A stretch of DNA of 64,000 nucleotides, from contig NC_084772.1 of NCBI RefSeq assembly GCF_028858725.1, forward strand, positions 12,283,048 to 12,347,047, written 5' to 3'. The translations under genes were made by a program, and so were the position numbers. This DNA comes from Colius striatus. Its lineage: Eukaryota; Chordata; Aves; Coliiformes; Coliidae. Below are positions 39,826 through 52,200 of this stretch, in pieces. Numbering within the stretch: position 1 is the stretch's first letter; each line of letters opens with the position of its first letter. The notes below the pieces were generated by a model that was given only the letters and a program-made list of their open reading frames with translations, ran no database searches and was not told the origin of the DNA.

Positions 39826-39911
39826 TTGGGCAATCTGCTAGAGGTGGCAGATGGGAACAAAGAGCCTGAGGAGAACAATGACCCTGTTTGTCACTTCCTG
39901 GCTGCTGATAA
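39826..39911. promoter_or_regulatory. Candidate CEBPA distal (myeloid-type) enhancer core
   Basis: Within 86 bases there is a C/EBP-type site TTGGGCAAT (39826-39834), an SCL-type E-box CAGATG (39848-39853), an ETS site ACTTCCTG (39893-39900) and a GATA site CTGATAA (39905-39911). The mouse +37 kb / human +42 kb CEBPA enhancer is known to bind C/EBP alpha, SCL, GATA2, PU.1 and other ETS factors and lies on this side of the gene. The distance here, about 24 kb from the expected CEBPA start, would fit avian genome compaction. Motif content is seen; orthology is inferred. Confidence 0.4.
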
Positions 39912-40373
39912 TCTGCGTTTCAGACCATGTATCTTTGCTATGACAGAAAGCTGCTGCTGGGCTGGGTCACTGCAGCAGGAGCATTTAAGATCTGAAATTT
40001 CCCTAATAGTGTCTCTGACCACCACGCTGAATGGTTTGGTCCCCATGTAGAAGTTTCAGTTTGGGCACACTGCAAGGGATTGATGGCTCTGAAATCAGAA
40101 GCTGGACACTAGAAACCAAGAAGCACAGACCTTAATACTGAGACATTGAAGTACACTCAGATATAACTTAAAAAATTTGTAATGATGTCTGCAAATGGCT
40201 ACAGAATGTTGTTACTCAGCCTGGGCACTGGGGTCTGGGTGTGTAACAGAGAAACAAGGGCTTCCTCCACCCCAGCAGCACAGCAACCCCCTCCCTGTTA
40301 AGACACTGCTGCATTTGTCTCATCCAGGACCACTCAGGGCAGAAGAAAACAGTCTTGTTTCATCTGAAAAATG

Positions 40374-40415
40374 GAGATCACTAAACAGCAAAATGAGATC
40401 ACTAAACAGCAAAAT
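40374..40415. repeat. Exact 21-base tandem duplication
   Basis: GAGATCACTAAACAGCAAAAT occurs twice in a row (40374-40394 and 40395-40415) with no mismatch, so the duplication looks recent. Confidence 0.95.
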
Positions 40416-41007
40416 GCTTCCTGTAGCTGTTCGCATTGCTCACAGATATCAGAGACATTTGTTCATGAGAAGAAGAATTATTTTACCATAAAAATGCACA
40501 AATGATGACATTTCTCTGAGGAACATCCCACTTGGACAAGCTTCCATCAGGACCAAATGATGACAGTGGGCAGCTTGGTCTGGCTGGTTTCCATTTTTAC
40601 TGCACATATTTGAGATGGTAGGAATTGATGATTCTGCCCTGGACCAAATAAACAAAAATGCCTTGGGAAATGCCATATTTTGCTCACAACTCCAAAGCAA
40701 AAGTTGTGTCTAAGTTTCACCCACTGCAGCAACTGCTCCACGGCAAATTTCCCCATTTGCTGCAGTGCTTGGAAAGTTTCTTAGGAAACCACTGAGCACA
40801 CCCAGCACACACAGCAAACACCAGGACAGAGTCACAGGCCAAGGTGCTTCCAGTAAATGCTCCCAGGCTTCCTTCTGTCTGAGATGACAGGATAAAGGGC
40901 AAAATTGACCTCATTGCCCCCCTGCCATGATCTGGGGACAATACCTCCTTCTGATACTTCAGAAGAATGAAAAAAAGAAGGAGAAAGCTGGGAAAATGCT
41001 CCCGAAC

Positions 41008-41355
41008 CATAGAATAATTTCAGCTGGAAGAGACTTTTAAGATCATCGAGTCCAGCCTTTGTCCCAGCCCTATAAACCACTAGACCATTTCCCTAAGTGC
41101 AACATCCATCTGCCTCTTCAACATGGTGACTCCAGCACCTCCCCGGGCAGCCTGTTCCAATGCCTGACAACCCTTCCAGGATAGAAATTCCTCCCAATAT
41201 CCAGCCTGAACCTCCCCTGGTGCAACTTGAGGCTGTTTCCTCTTGTTCTATTGCTTGTTACTAGCGTGACCAGACCGACCTCTGCCTCGCTACAGCTTCC
41301 TTTCGGGTAGTTGTAGAGAGTGAGAGGGTCACTTGAGCACAGCCTTTGTACAGTG
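41008..41355 (-). mobile_element. CR1 LINE, 5'-truncated 3' end
   Basis: The plus strand starts CATAGAATAATTTCAGCTGG and AAGATCATCGAGTCCAGCC, then runs through the diagnostic blocks CAGCCTGTTCCAATGCCTGA, CTTGAGGCTGTTTCCTCTTG and GGGTAGTTGTAGAGAG. Together these are the reverse complement of a bird CR1 3' end, so the element's sense strand is minus. About 350 bases survive, as is usual for CR1 copies truncated during reverse transcription; no reverse transcriptase coding sequence is left. This is the youngest-looking LINE copy in the window. Confidence 0.92.
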
Positions 41356-43280
41356 ATCTTGGGCTACTCCTGAAGCACAGCTGGATACCTGAGCATCTCT
41401 AGCTGTATGCAGATATGGCAGTTTATAGGCAAGCACTCTCTCTATTAGAAGGGTCATGGGCTATATAAACCATACAGAAGGCCAGTGAGTAAATGAGAGA
41501 GGCTCCCCTCTGCCACAGGCTGAGGTACAACAAAGCACAGTGTTCACGGGGACAGAACTTTCTCTGAGACTGATGGTCACCTAGCGAGTTAAGCATTGAG
41601 GTGAAGATAAGGAAGCACATCACTGTGCTACATCCCCTCAGTGAAGCTTGCCTGGTCCATCAACAGCAGTGCAGGGCTCTGATGCACAGCACTGTGTGCT
41701 GGGCATTAGTGTGCCATCCCCAGCAAATCAATAATGGCTCCAGGGGAAAGTTAACAGATGGTCATGGGGGAAAACTTCTGGAGGTTTCTTCCCCCTCTCC
41801 TCTGTGCTAACAGGCTACCTGTGATTCTCTGAAACCACCTGCATATGTTCTCAGGCATCCTGGCTACCAGTTAGAATAGAGTGTGTCTCTGCAGTGGTAC
41901 GTGCAGCACTGAGCTTGCTGTACAGTCCAGAAGTGCACTGTGACGATGCTCCCGAGGGCTGACATGGTGGCAGTGCCAAACACACAGGCCTGGCCTCAGG
42001 GATCCTGAACATCTGCTCACTAACCCACTGCTCCAGGAGTTACCTGGCATCCCAGTGCTCCCATTTGCTCATTGCTGTAAGGGGAAAAAGTAAATCCTCA
42101 CTGGTCTTTAGAGGCAGAGTGTAGCACGTCAGCATTGTTAAAGACTCCTGTAACTCACCAGGCAACTCAGCACCAACAGCGGTGCCCAGCACCAAGCGTA
42201 GCAGAGGAAGAGCACACCTTGAGGGCTGGGAGCAGAGAGCTCCACCACTCTGGGTGGGTACTGCCATAGGAAGGTGGAGATGGGCGGTAAATGTCTCTCA
42301 TGAGTAACAAACACGTGCATTTTCACGTGGCATCACCACTCTGCAAAGGCTGCCCTGAGTAACACTCCTCACTCTTTCAAAGCAGCATGAAGGCATGGGA
42401 CCTAGGACTTCATGCCACCATCCTCTCAATCTTGTTTAAGCTACAAGATATTTGCCCAGATTCCCACCTCAGACAAGTCCCTTAAAAGTGAGCCTCAGTT
42501 CCCCCATACGCCCTCCTGCCTACACCAGCTGTCCTGGAATGAACATCCTGCACACACCAAATGAAGGATCTCTGTGCACTCTGTTTGCCAGCCATCCAGC
42601 TGCAGCCCATCCTGCAGGTATAGACACACAGGGCAGCACCAGCCATGTCTGCTTCCCCAAGACAGTGTGTGTCCTCCACGCCCCTCTTCCCCACTCTTCC
42701 TCCTCTCTTGTCAATAGCACAGAAGAGTAAGGCAATCATGAGGGCTCTAGGGAACCCAAAATAATTCTTTCCTGACAGCTCGTAGCCCCTTGTGCTGCTT
42801 TGCAATGCATGTGAGCACTCAGTTGCATGAATACTCTTTCCATTCCACTACAACAGCTCCTACATGTGTTCTTCCCTGTATACTGTTTCCTCACATCAGC
42901 ATCTGCTGTTCAGCCTCATTGTCTCCTCCTAGGTGCTGAGGAGGAGCTCTGTAGAAAGCCATGCCTACCCTTCCCTGCTCGTGTAGCCCTGCCTTGGGTG
43001 CAGGCAGGCCCTAGTGGCCTCTGCAACTGCTCAGGAAGACTCTTTGTTAAGGCTCTGGGACTGGGAAGATGCTCTATGCTCATAGCTAAACGTTACCTGC
43101 TCTGCAGGGAAAATCTTTCCTCACAAACCTCCTCCCCTGCCCCTGGGTTAACAGGAGGTTGGGACTGAGGGAGCAGAGGTGGTCGGTTTGTTGAAGGATC
43201 ATTGTCTTTCAAAATTGCATTTCAGGAAGGTAGGAATTGTAGTTAGCCATCTGTATGGTTTCTGTTTCCAATGGTGACCT

Positions 43281-43303
43281 TGTGTGTGTGTGTGTGTGTG
43301 TGT
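43281..43303. repeat. (TG)11 microsatellite
   Basis: Uninterrupted TG dinucleotides, 23 bases. Confidence 0.95.
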
Positions 43304-44462
43304 ATGCCCCTGCTACCTTCCTTCAAGAAATAACTAGGCACAAGGCACAACCCAGCCGGAGGGGTGTCACAGGTGCACAGAGCGGGACTGTGTCTGCTCC
43401 AGCTCTTTGAATAGTACATTCCCTACTGAGAGGACCAGCTGTGTGCCTCAGGCCAGTGTGGCTGAAGGACATGAACATCAAGGGTTACAAAGGAGAAGCT
43501 GTGGTTAGCTGGCACCTGGCACAAGTACTGCTTTTTTGATAAGCACTTTAAATAGGTCACTAATGGCAAAACCTTTTCTAGTGAATCCTATCTGCAGCCC
43601 AAAGATGGACCCCAAAGGCCAGACTCCAGCTCTTTTCCAGAACACTACTCTGTGCCTAAAGACAAGTGTTGCTTGGAAAACACCCTTTTGTTTTTGCAAA
43701 AGACAATGCCAGGGCGGGGGTCACACTGCATGGGGTGCACACATGCTCCCTCGCTGGAGAAGGATGTTCTCCAGCGCCTCTGTTTGAATTTTAACTGTTG
43801 ACTGTGAGCCAGAACTCAGAGATGATGTAGGGGCTTTGAAAGTTACATCAGTAACCCAGTGAGGTGACTGTAAGTTGAACAGCTACACCCCAGCTCCTGA
43901 CTGCCACAAGTCCATAGGGAAGATGCACAGGTCTGAGCCTAAAGGAGAGTTACCCAGGAGACAAATAATGCCCCACCTGATACACCTTGGCTGCCTACAG
44001 TGTCCTGAGACAAACCCTGGCAAGAATATGGAAAGGGGTTTCTTCTGTTGTTGCTGCCATACCCCTATCACAAGTCCTCTCCATAAACATGGGGATGTTG
44101 AAAATAATCTAAAAGAATTATTTTTTAATTGGCATTTTAATCCAGGACTGGATTGGAAATAATGGTGATGGAAGAAAAGCTGAGCCAAGCTGATTTGTTA
44201 CAGTAAAGCTGTGTTGTACTTTAGATTACTTATTAACAGACAGCAAATGGGCCTCTGCCTTGACCTTTTTTCATTTCAGCAAATATACTCTTCCTGCCCC
44301 TTGTAAACAGCAGTTACTGGTAACTGAGTCACGTACCCCCTCACATCACTGCAGTTAATTTTTTTCATCTGTGGCAAGGATTTTAGCCAAATTGAATTTT
44401 GCCAGGCTTTCCAAGGTTATTAGCAGTATTATTAGCCTTAATAATAACAACACTAATAATAA

Positions 44463-44600
44463 TACTCTGGATCACCATAAACCTGAAAACGTCTAAGTAC
44501 CTCACAGATATTAATTAACAAAACTCAATAGGAGGTCTGAGGAACCAGCAAAAATTGTCAGCCTTGCTTCAGAGCTGAAAACAGAGGCATAGCAAGCAGA
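44463..44600 (-). mobile_element. MIR/CORE-SINE-like relic
   Basis: The plus strand shows GTACCTCACAGATATTAATT, then a decayed middle and CAGAGCTGAAAACAGAGGCA. These correspond to the '...CACTTTACAAACATTAATTA' and 'GGGGAAACTGAGGCACAGAG' blocks in reverse complement. Diverged; edges uncertain. Confidence 0.45.
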
Positions 44601-45444
44601 AGTGGCTGTTTGCTTGATGAGTTTCCATTAATGGCTGCTCCTTCAGTGTCATGAAATGCCAGGTGGCCAGTGCCTCTGGCAACACTGCCAGGTTAAAAGC
44701 AACAGCTCACAGCACGTATCTGGAGCAGCAGAAGTCAGCAGTAGGCTTAGGAAGGGGATCAAAAGGATATTCTCTCCCCTGGTAAGCTGGGGAGCTGCTT
44801 AGTGTGGGATGTGCCCATTGGATGTGCCCTTGGTGTCTTATGCTTCCAGATCTATGATCTATGTTCCTTGGGCATTTTGGAAAACCCCACTCCTGCTGAT
44901 ATTCATGAAGCTGAAAACCAAGAACGTGCCTAGAACCTTAGCATGTCACAGCAAAGTAAAGATGCCCTCCCCTTTCTCAGACTTTACATTAAACCTGTTT
45001 GAGTAGAGGAAGCAAACTCTGGCAAGCACAAAGAAGCTCTCTGCAATAGCTGATGACTACTTTTCCTACCTAATTAATTCCCTGATTTCTCTCTACTGAT
45101 ATTAAAGCTCCAATGGTGGCCAAATCATGACAATGACACCAAGGAGTTTGTAGTATTCACCTTGGCTGTAAGTTAATTTACCCTGCAGCTATCACCCAAA
45201 TCCATTCCAGATGACACAATATCAGGCACTCAGTAAACAAGGTGAAAGCTTCATCTAGATTCTTAACTGGTGATGTCTTAAAGTCTTTGCAGCAAGAGGT
45301 GATTGTATTAATTGCAGACTCCTCTAAGGGACATAATGTCAGAGGACTGGATGTATAAATTGGAGGAGTTAGTTTTTTGTTTCTTTGATTTGTTCAAAAA
45401 CCTTTCCTTTTGTAGGCATAGAAAGGACACAGGCAAAGTCAAGC

Positions 45445-45590
45445 TTGAAGTGCTGTCTGGAGTCAGGAGTACTCAGTGCCAAGAGCAACAGCTTCACAAC
45501 TGAGTTTCTCACTCTGACACAGACTACTCACATTATCAAGAGCATGTCACATAACCTATGTCCCCCTATCTGTAAAATTAGGATTGTTTG
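45445..45590 (+). mobile_element. MIR/CORE-SINE-like relic
   Basis: It contains GGAGTCAGGAGTACTCAGTG, then GCATGTCACATAACCTATGT and CCCCCTATCTGTAAAATTAG. These match, in order, the head, the 'CAAGTCACTTAACCT' block and the 'CCCCATCTGTAAAATGGG' block of old amniote tRNA-derived SINEs. Heavily mutated. Confidence 0.65.
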
Positions 45591-48500
45591 TAAAATTAGT
45601 TTGTTTATGATCTGAAAGATGGCAAAATAGTAAGAAAAAGGGAGTTTGTCTACACTGAGTCATCATCAGTGTCTTCTAAGAGCTTCAGAAAGTCCTGTGA
45701 CCAGACTGACTCCATTTCCCTACCTATGAAACAAACACCGGTCTTTGTCCGATGGGCAGATTTTCACCCCACGCCTGTGCTCACTCCCTGTGCTCTCTGC
45801 CTCGTGGAGACATTCTCTGAAAACCTTTTGTCTGGAAAGGTGGATGGCAACCAGATACCCTAACTTTACAGTCATATTCATCCAATTTACTCCACTTAAT
45901 TCCCTTAAGTTCTTTACGGAGTTAGGTTAGATATCCTCTAACTCTGCAATGAATTTGAAGCCTCTATAATTGTTCCTCACAAAAAAGACACAAGCCTTAC
46001 AGCTGAAATTTTGTGAGGTGTTGCTTTTGGGGGCATTGAAGAGCTCAATTTCCTCGACTTCCCTTTGTCTCAGCAGCCCCAGCACCAGCTACTCCTCTCC
46101 AGAACCACAGTGGCGTCACAGAAGTTTTCAATCGTGTGATGCCTGGTAACTTTAATGGGAGCCCCATAGCTGCCATCCCACACAGCGCTTTGAAGATCCA
46201 GGCTCTGTGTTTCATCCTAGATAGACAGACTATAAAAGTCTCACAAACAATTCAGGCACAGTCTCTGGCTTGGCCAGCTCTCTCCACTGACATGTTGTCC
46301 TACAGCAGAAGCAGCCCCTGGGCTTACTTTGGGCAGCAATGGAAGCGAAGCTGCGTCTCTTTGGGAGCCCTCCGAGCCAGCAGATCCTAGAATACACAAC
46401 ACAAGCAAAACGAGGTGGGGGTCCTCTGCACGGCCCTCTGGTGTTGCACTCTCTGGGCATAACATTTGACAAACATCAAAGAGGGGCAGGAAGAATCCCC
46501 CCCACCAGCTCAGCAGGAGTTTAGGGGGGTTCTGCAGGGTAAGGCACGCTCCGTGCAGGCACACACCCTTGGCCCGCAGCCCTTCACAGAGCCCTGGAAT
46601 TATACAGTGCTTTCTGAAGAGCTTTTGTAGCTATGATAGAAAAAATCAAATCAAATCAAGGGCAGGATGAAGGGAAGGCTGCTTGAGCCTGCTGAGAGCC
46701 CGAGAGGACACCTTTGCCTGGGAGAACTTCCTGTCCATGGTCTGGGGACAGCTGCCTGTAACCCTTGCTTGCCATGGCACAGCCACTCCAGATGTGCACT
46801 GACCCCCCTTTTCCTCTAGCCCTGTCTCACCCAGCTGTGAGCTCTCTGCCCCACAAACACGGCAGCCTCCTCGGCCTGTCCTACTTCGCTCACACAGCAT
46901 GAAGGACAGATGATCCTACAAGCAGGGAACAGGACCACAGCACTGGACTACAGGAAGGAAATCGGGGCCCTGATGGGCTGCTGAGATGCCAGACTCAGAG
47001 GCACATGGATCCAATGCAGGCACCAAAGAGCAGCATGGCCTCACCATGGCTTGCTATATTCCTCTCCTCACACACGTACCTGATGTGCAGCCCCACTCTG
47101 GGCAGCCTGAAGGTACCTGCAGCGGGGCCATGGTGCAACAGCTCGTGTCCTCACCTCACCCTCCCTGCCTCACCCTTCCCTCACACGGCGGGCCCAGCAG
47201 CAGCTGCCTGCTCCTCTGTGCTGAGCTATGCTCCCGTGCACAGCACAGCTGGCTGTGCTCTCAGGTGAGCAGGGCACAGGGAACAGTGTCTCACCCTCAC
47301 CCTGTTCTCTGGCTCTTTGCACAGCTGCAGCAAAGGATGTAGGATGACCACCCCTGGACTAGCTCAGTGCCCAGCACCTCAGCCCTCACCTTCTCTGTAG
47401 CTCCTCCATGGAGGTCCCTCTTAGCAGTGGGAAGGGAACAGGAAGGATCTGGAAAGCTCAGTGGCTCTGTGCTGTTTTCATGTCTGTTTACACACATTTC
47501 TCTCTGAATGGGCAGAAGTCTGTGAAACTGCTGATTCATGAACATCTTTGCAATCTGTGGCCTCTTCAAATGAGAGTTCACCCTGACCAAGGATGATTTA
47601 CTTTTCTTGGCTGTTCATCTCAAACTAATGCTGTCTCCAGTCCCTCAGACTTCGAGGGATTTGGTTAAAAATAAATGTTATTGAACCTCTTGTGAAGCTG
47701 CTGTTTTAACTCTGAGCCGTGGAGCGTTCAAGTCTCAGACAGAAGAAGGGAAAGCCGTCAAGAGTTAGTGCCAGGGAATGACTTCTCACCAACTTCATAT
47801 CCAAACATCTACTTCAAACCTATCAGTGTCAGCATATTTGCAAAGCCACAGCTTGACGACCACCAAAGAATAAGTGAGAGTCTCTGACACTCAAGAGTCC
47901 TGAGCTGGATCTGAGCAAGGGTGGGAAACAATCAAGCTGCCAAGTACAGCACACATCCATCCCAGACAGGCTCCAGCCACCTCCTATCCCATCGCCAGGA
48001 AAGCTTCACTTCCTTCTTCCTCACCCCAGCCATCAGCAGCACCTGGTTTTTGCAGATGATTTCAGCTTCAGCCCTGCTGCCTTTCCCTCCTTTATTTTCT
48101 CCCCGAGCTCTGACAATCTGTTCTTGCTGATCTACTTTCCCATGAATGGTCACAGCTTCACCAAGCAGGGCAAAGCTGTGGTCGGTAAGATCTCCTGCCA
48201 GGGCATGTTATATGACACCACTGTGGCCAAGCAGCTTCCCCCTTCCTCCCCGCCAGCTACGTCTTCCTACTTGTGAAACCATCCCCTCAGAACCAGAAGA
48301 ACCCGCTCCAGGGTAAGGTGTCTGAATAGAGATGGCAGGAATTGGCCCTGAAACTTTGTTATTAGAGCCAACACCAGAGTCCAGAGAGGTGCTGCTCAGC
48401 TGCACCTCCCAGAACGTCACCAGTGTGGAAGGTGCTTTGCATGCCTCAGTATTAGCCTCAGCCTTATCACAGAACAAATCATAACCATCACAATAAAATT

Positions 48501-49192
48501 TTGCAATAACCTCAGTTTAATTAATAGTAAGAAGGGAAAAAAAAAAAAAGTCTTGCCAGGCCAGATGGCAAACTCTTAGTTTCTCACATGATGACTGGGA
48601 AATTACCATCTCCACAAAAGGACGTCACACAGCACATTTAATAAACCCTGGAAATGTTTATCAAAGCACAGTGGCTGATCTGCTGGGATCTGTCTGCATG
48701 AAGGACCCAAATGAGGAGCTACCACTAAGAAAGGATTTAAGTGCATAAAACTAGACTTCAACTGAACTCAGGCACTGGGATCCAGCGTCACAGAGGTCAC
48801 TATCTCTCTATCACCAGCACTCTGTGATCTATCTTTGGTTCACATTCAAGTTTTCTGCTTCTGCATCTGCCCAGTACAGCACCTCCAAGGAGATGCACTT
48901 TACACTATCCTCCATGGGCACCCAGAGACAAGGCAACCCTCCTCTGAATGCCCTCAGGCACGAGGACTTGCAAACAAGCTCTGAGAAGACCAAATGCAAC
49001 CTGAGGCTCCTCACACCAAGCTCTGATGACTTCACTCTAAAACAGAAGCTGCCTGCCAATGGTGGGATGGGGAGAGCAAACACCCCGTTGGTACAAGGCA
49101 TGATTTCACTCTGAAAAGCTTCACCCAGAATAGCTGATCAGCCAGCAGTCAGACAATCTCATGGGAAGTGAGAGACAAGCACTCTCAGATTG

Positions 49193-49255
49193 ACGAACGC
49201 ATTGAACCCAGGTCTCCCAACTTCCTCTAAAATAAAGGACAGTGACTTAGACACC
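49193..49255 (-). mobile_element. MIR/CORE-SINE-like relic (tRNA-like head)
   Basis: On the minus strand it reads GGTGTCTAAGTCACTGTCCT, then a spacer and GGGAGACCTGGGTTCAATGC, which matches the promoter-box portion of ancient tRNA-derived SINEs. It is not a tRNA gene: the stems do not pair across the whole length and the sequence is degraded. Confidence 0.55.
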
Positions 49256-52200
49256 AGCCAGAAGGAAGGAGCACAACTCTCTTACTTCCAAGGTACTGCT
49301 GGCACTGTCCTTGAGGAGAAGCATGCCATCAGAGGCCTTATAGGAGTCAAACATGAAGTCCTGAATGAGGTTTCTGTGCTCCAGTGGGATGGCAGGGATG
49401 TGAGAGTGGAAGAGGATTTCAGAAACACCTGTATTTTCAGTCTGCTACCTAGACAGCAAACATGCTCTCTGTTGGTGAGAGAGCTGTCCCAAATGTCTCA
49501 ATTAAGTGTGGACGTAGCCCTGATGTAGATAGGGAGGACGAGGGGGAAGGGTGAGCTATGCCATCATGCAGCATTTCTGCTCTGGTCCCTGGGAACATGT
49601 GCTCATCCAGGCTACAACCTTCTCAGCCCATGCCAGCAGCCCGGCCGGCCAACTCTCCTCTGTCCACTGGAAAAGAAGCCTGGGCACAAGAGCCTGCTTT
49701 GGCTCCTGAGGCCAGGGCTGGTGGCACTTGCTCCTCGGGGACCTATGTCTGGTACTGAGCCTAGCACAGCCTGACCTCCAGCACTCAGCACTTCTCTTAC
49801 AGCCCAGGGGCCTGGGGACACTGTTAGCACAAGGGTCTTTCATCCACACTCTTGGAATGAAAGGATGTACTTTGCTGAAGCCTTTTGGCTAGCAAATGGA
49901 CATGTTCTATGCTTCATCCCCTTTCTAGAAAACAGGAGAAAAAAAATCACTTGACACTTTCATGTTGCAGTAAAACACTCTAAAGTGTGCTCAGGAAGCT
50001 CTGCCTCACCTAGGTGAAAGCGCATTGTACTTGCATGGCCTTGTGTCTTATCTTGCAGTAATAATAACAAGAAAACAAACCTTCCACATAAAGCAAAGCA
50101 ATAAAAGTGCATCAGTTTCAAGTGTTGGCTGGTGATTCCACATAGACTACTGTTAGGCCTGTCATGAGAAAAGGCAACATGGCACAGTTTTTGCAGACTA
50201 TTTCTCCTGGCAGACAGCAGCCCCGTTTTCAGCGCAACTCAAAAGGCTGAAGTGACTGACACCACTCTTTAGTTAAACGCTGCCATAGCTCCTGCAGCCA
50301 CTGCAGAGTTCTGCTTTCGTGTTGCTGCTAGCGCAGGGAGTTTCAGAAGAATTTTGGATTGGGGCGCTACAAATAGAAATAGCAGAAGAAGGTAGTAGAG
50401 TAAAAATATGCAGCGTTAGATCACGGGTAGAGAAGCAGCGCAGACAGGAAGCCAGCGAAAGGGCCAGGCATGCTGCTGCACTCTGCTGCTCACCACCACT
50501 CAGAATGCACTCTGTCTCCAGACCCCACCAAAGCTCCCACACCCCACCAAAGTTCCCACTCATGTTAACCTTGCCTCCTTCCTTCACAGCAACACTGGCA
50601 GCCATTCTGGATAAAAAAGCAACCACAGTAGGAAGGAGAAGGGCTGCTTTTGAGCCTTCCCTTTCAGAGCTGCCCTGCGTGTTGCATAATAGTTCACACG
50701 GTCATCACATTATGAAGGTTCATCTCGCAGCAGATACAGTGGGGCTGAACACAACAGCCTGCACTGGAGCCTTTCTGACCTTCGGGGATACATGTTTGTA
50801 GTCTGGGCTACATCTATTCATATGGTGGCCCACACCTGAAAATCCGGGTGCCTGCAGCCAGGCTTTGTTGAAGCACCCAACAGCCTGGCTTGTTCTCCAA
50901 GGTGCAGACCACGTCCAGCTCCTACTGGCTCCTGTGGGATTTGTCAGCCACATTAAGGAATCTGAATATGGATTTAGGAGCCTAACTTTTGGCACTTGGG
51001 GTGGAAAACTTTAGCCAATAAGACTGCACAACCCTATTACCATGACAGCTCGGGAATGTGAGAACTCAGCAGTTTGGAATAAGGCGCCACATTAAAAATA
51101 GATTAAACTGAAAACAGCCCTTACGGCCTACGGCACCTAGGACAAGTGTCTGCCAGCTGAAATGCCTTGTAGGTAACTGTTTGCTAGTGAATCAGGTGCT
51201 GGCTGGAGGTGCCCACAGTTGCCCCAAGACACAGACAGATTTTTTTTTCCAGAGACACTATTTTTTTTTATTATTTTTTTTAGCACCAGAAGAAATTCTG
51301 CAGCTCCAAGCCTAAGGGGATCCATGCAAACCTCCTGCTTGCTCTGGTTCCCATGCCACTCACACCCACTGAGTTTCACTTGGAATTTAAGCCTCACAAA
51401 TCTCCAAACTCAGCCTAGAGTGATAAACTGTGCCAAGCCTGGGCTCCAGCTACTGAGAAGGACTGTTCCCCTTTCTCTGAGTGCTACTGTATGAAACAAC
51501 AGAGGAACCAAGCTGCCCTACTGTGACACAGGAAAAGTATGATCAGCATCCACTGCAAGGTGTTGGGAGGACTTATTTCCTGGTCTGTTTGCAGCCCGAG
51601 GGTGAAACAAAGAGACAGCTTGTTTCCCTGGCTGGTGTCTTCCTGCTAGCCAGGGACAAAAGTCACTTGTCCCTTTGGTTCTATCAGATCTGTGCAGCAA
51701 TGACCACAGAGGTTTGTTGCCCTAGCGGTGGGCACTTCTGACAGCTGCCAGGGTTGCATTTCAGTGGCTCTGTGTTTTCTTCTCCGACAGCTCCCAGAGG
51801 ACAGTGATGCTTTTATGCTTAATATATGCTGTCATTTTGTATTATATATTTTCTTTGGAAGTAACTTCATAAATGACCAAAACAAAACACAACCTCAAAC
51901 CCCCAGATCCAAACACCAAAGCAAGCTGAGGAGTACTGCAGACATGACAAATTAAATACTGCTCCTTCAGCTGACATGGAGTCAAAAGAAGCCATAGCCC
52001 CGCCTGCTTTACAAGAGTGATCTGCCATGGAGTGGTGGTTACTGGTCACTAACATTACTTCCCTGGATTTCTGCTCTTTTTCTTCTCCAGTCCCATGATG
52101 TGGTGAGGCCCTTGATAGAGGCTTTTGCTGCTGTATCAGCATTTGTGGCAAAAAAAAACCCCCAACATCGTGACAATAGAACAAGCCTCTAAATGCCACA

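Noticed and set aside
43281-43303. Z-DNA forming (TG)n as a regulatory element
   Set aside because: A common microsatellite length with no supporting context.
49193-49255. tRNA gene on the minus strand
   Set aside because: It has a tRNA-like B-box region, but the cloverleaf does not close and the context matches a SINE relic.
50319-50801. 160-residue open frame
   Set aside because: No domain, overlaps a 117-residue frame on the other strand, composition like random sequence.
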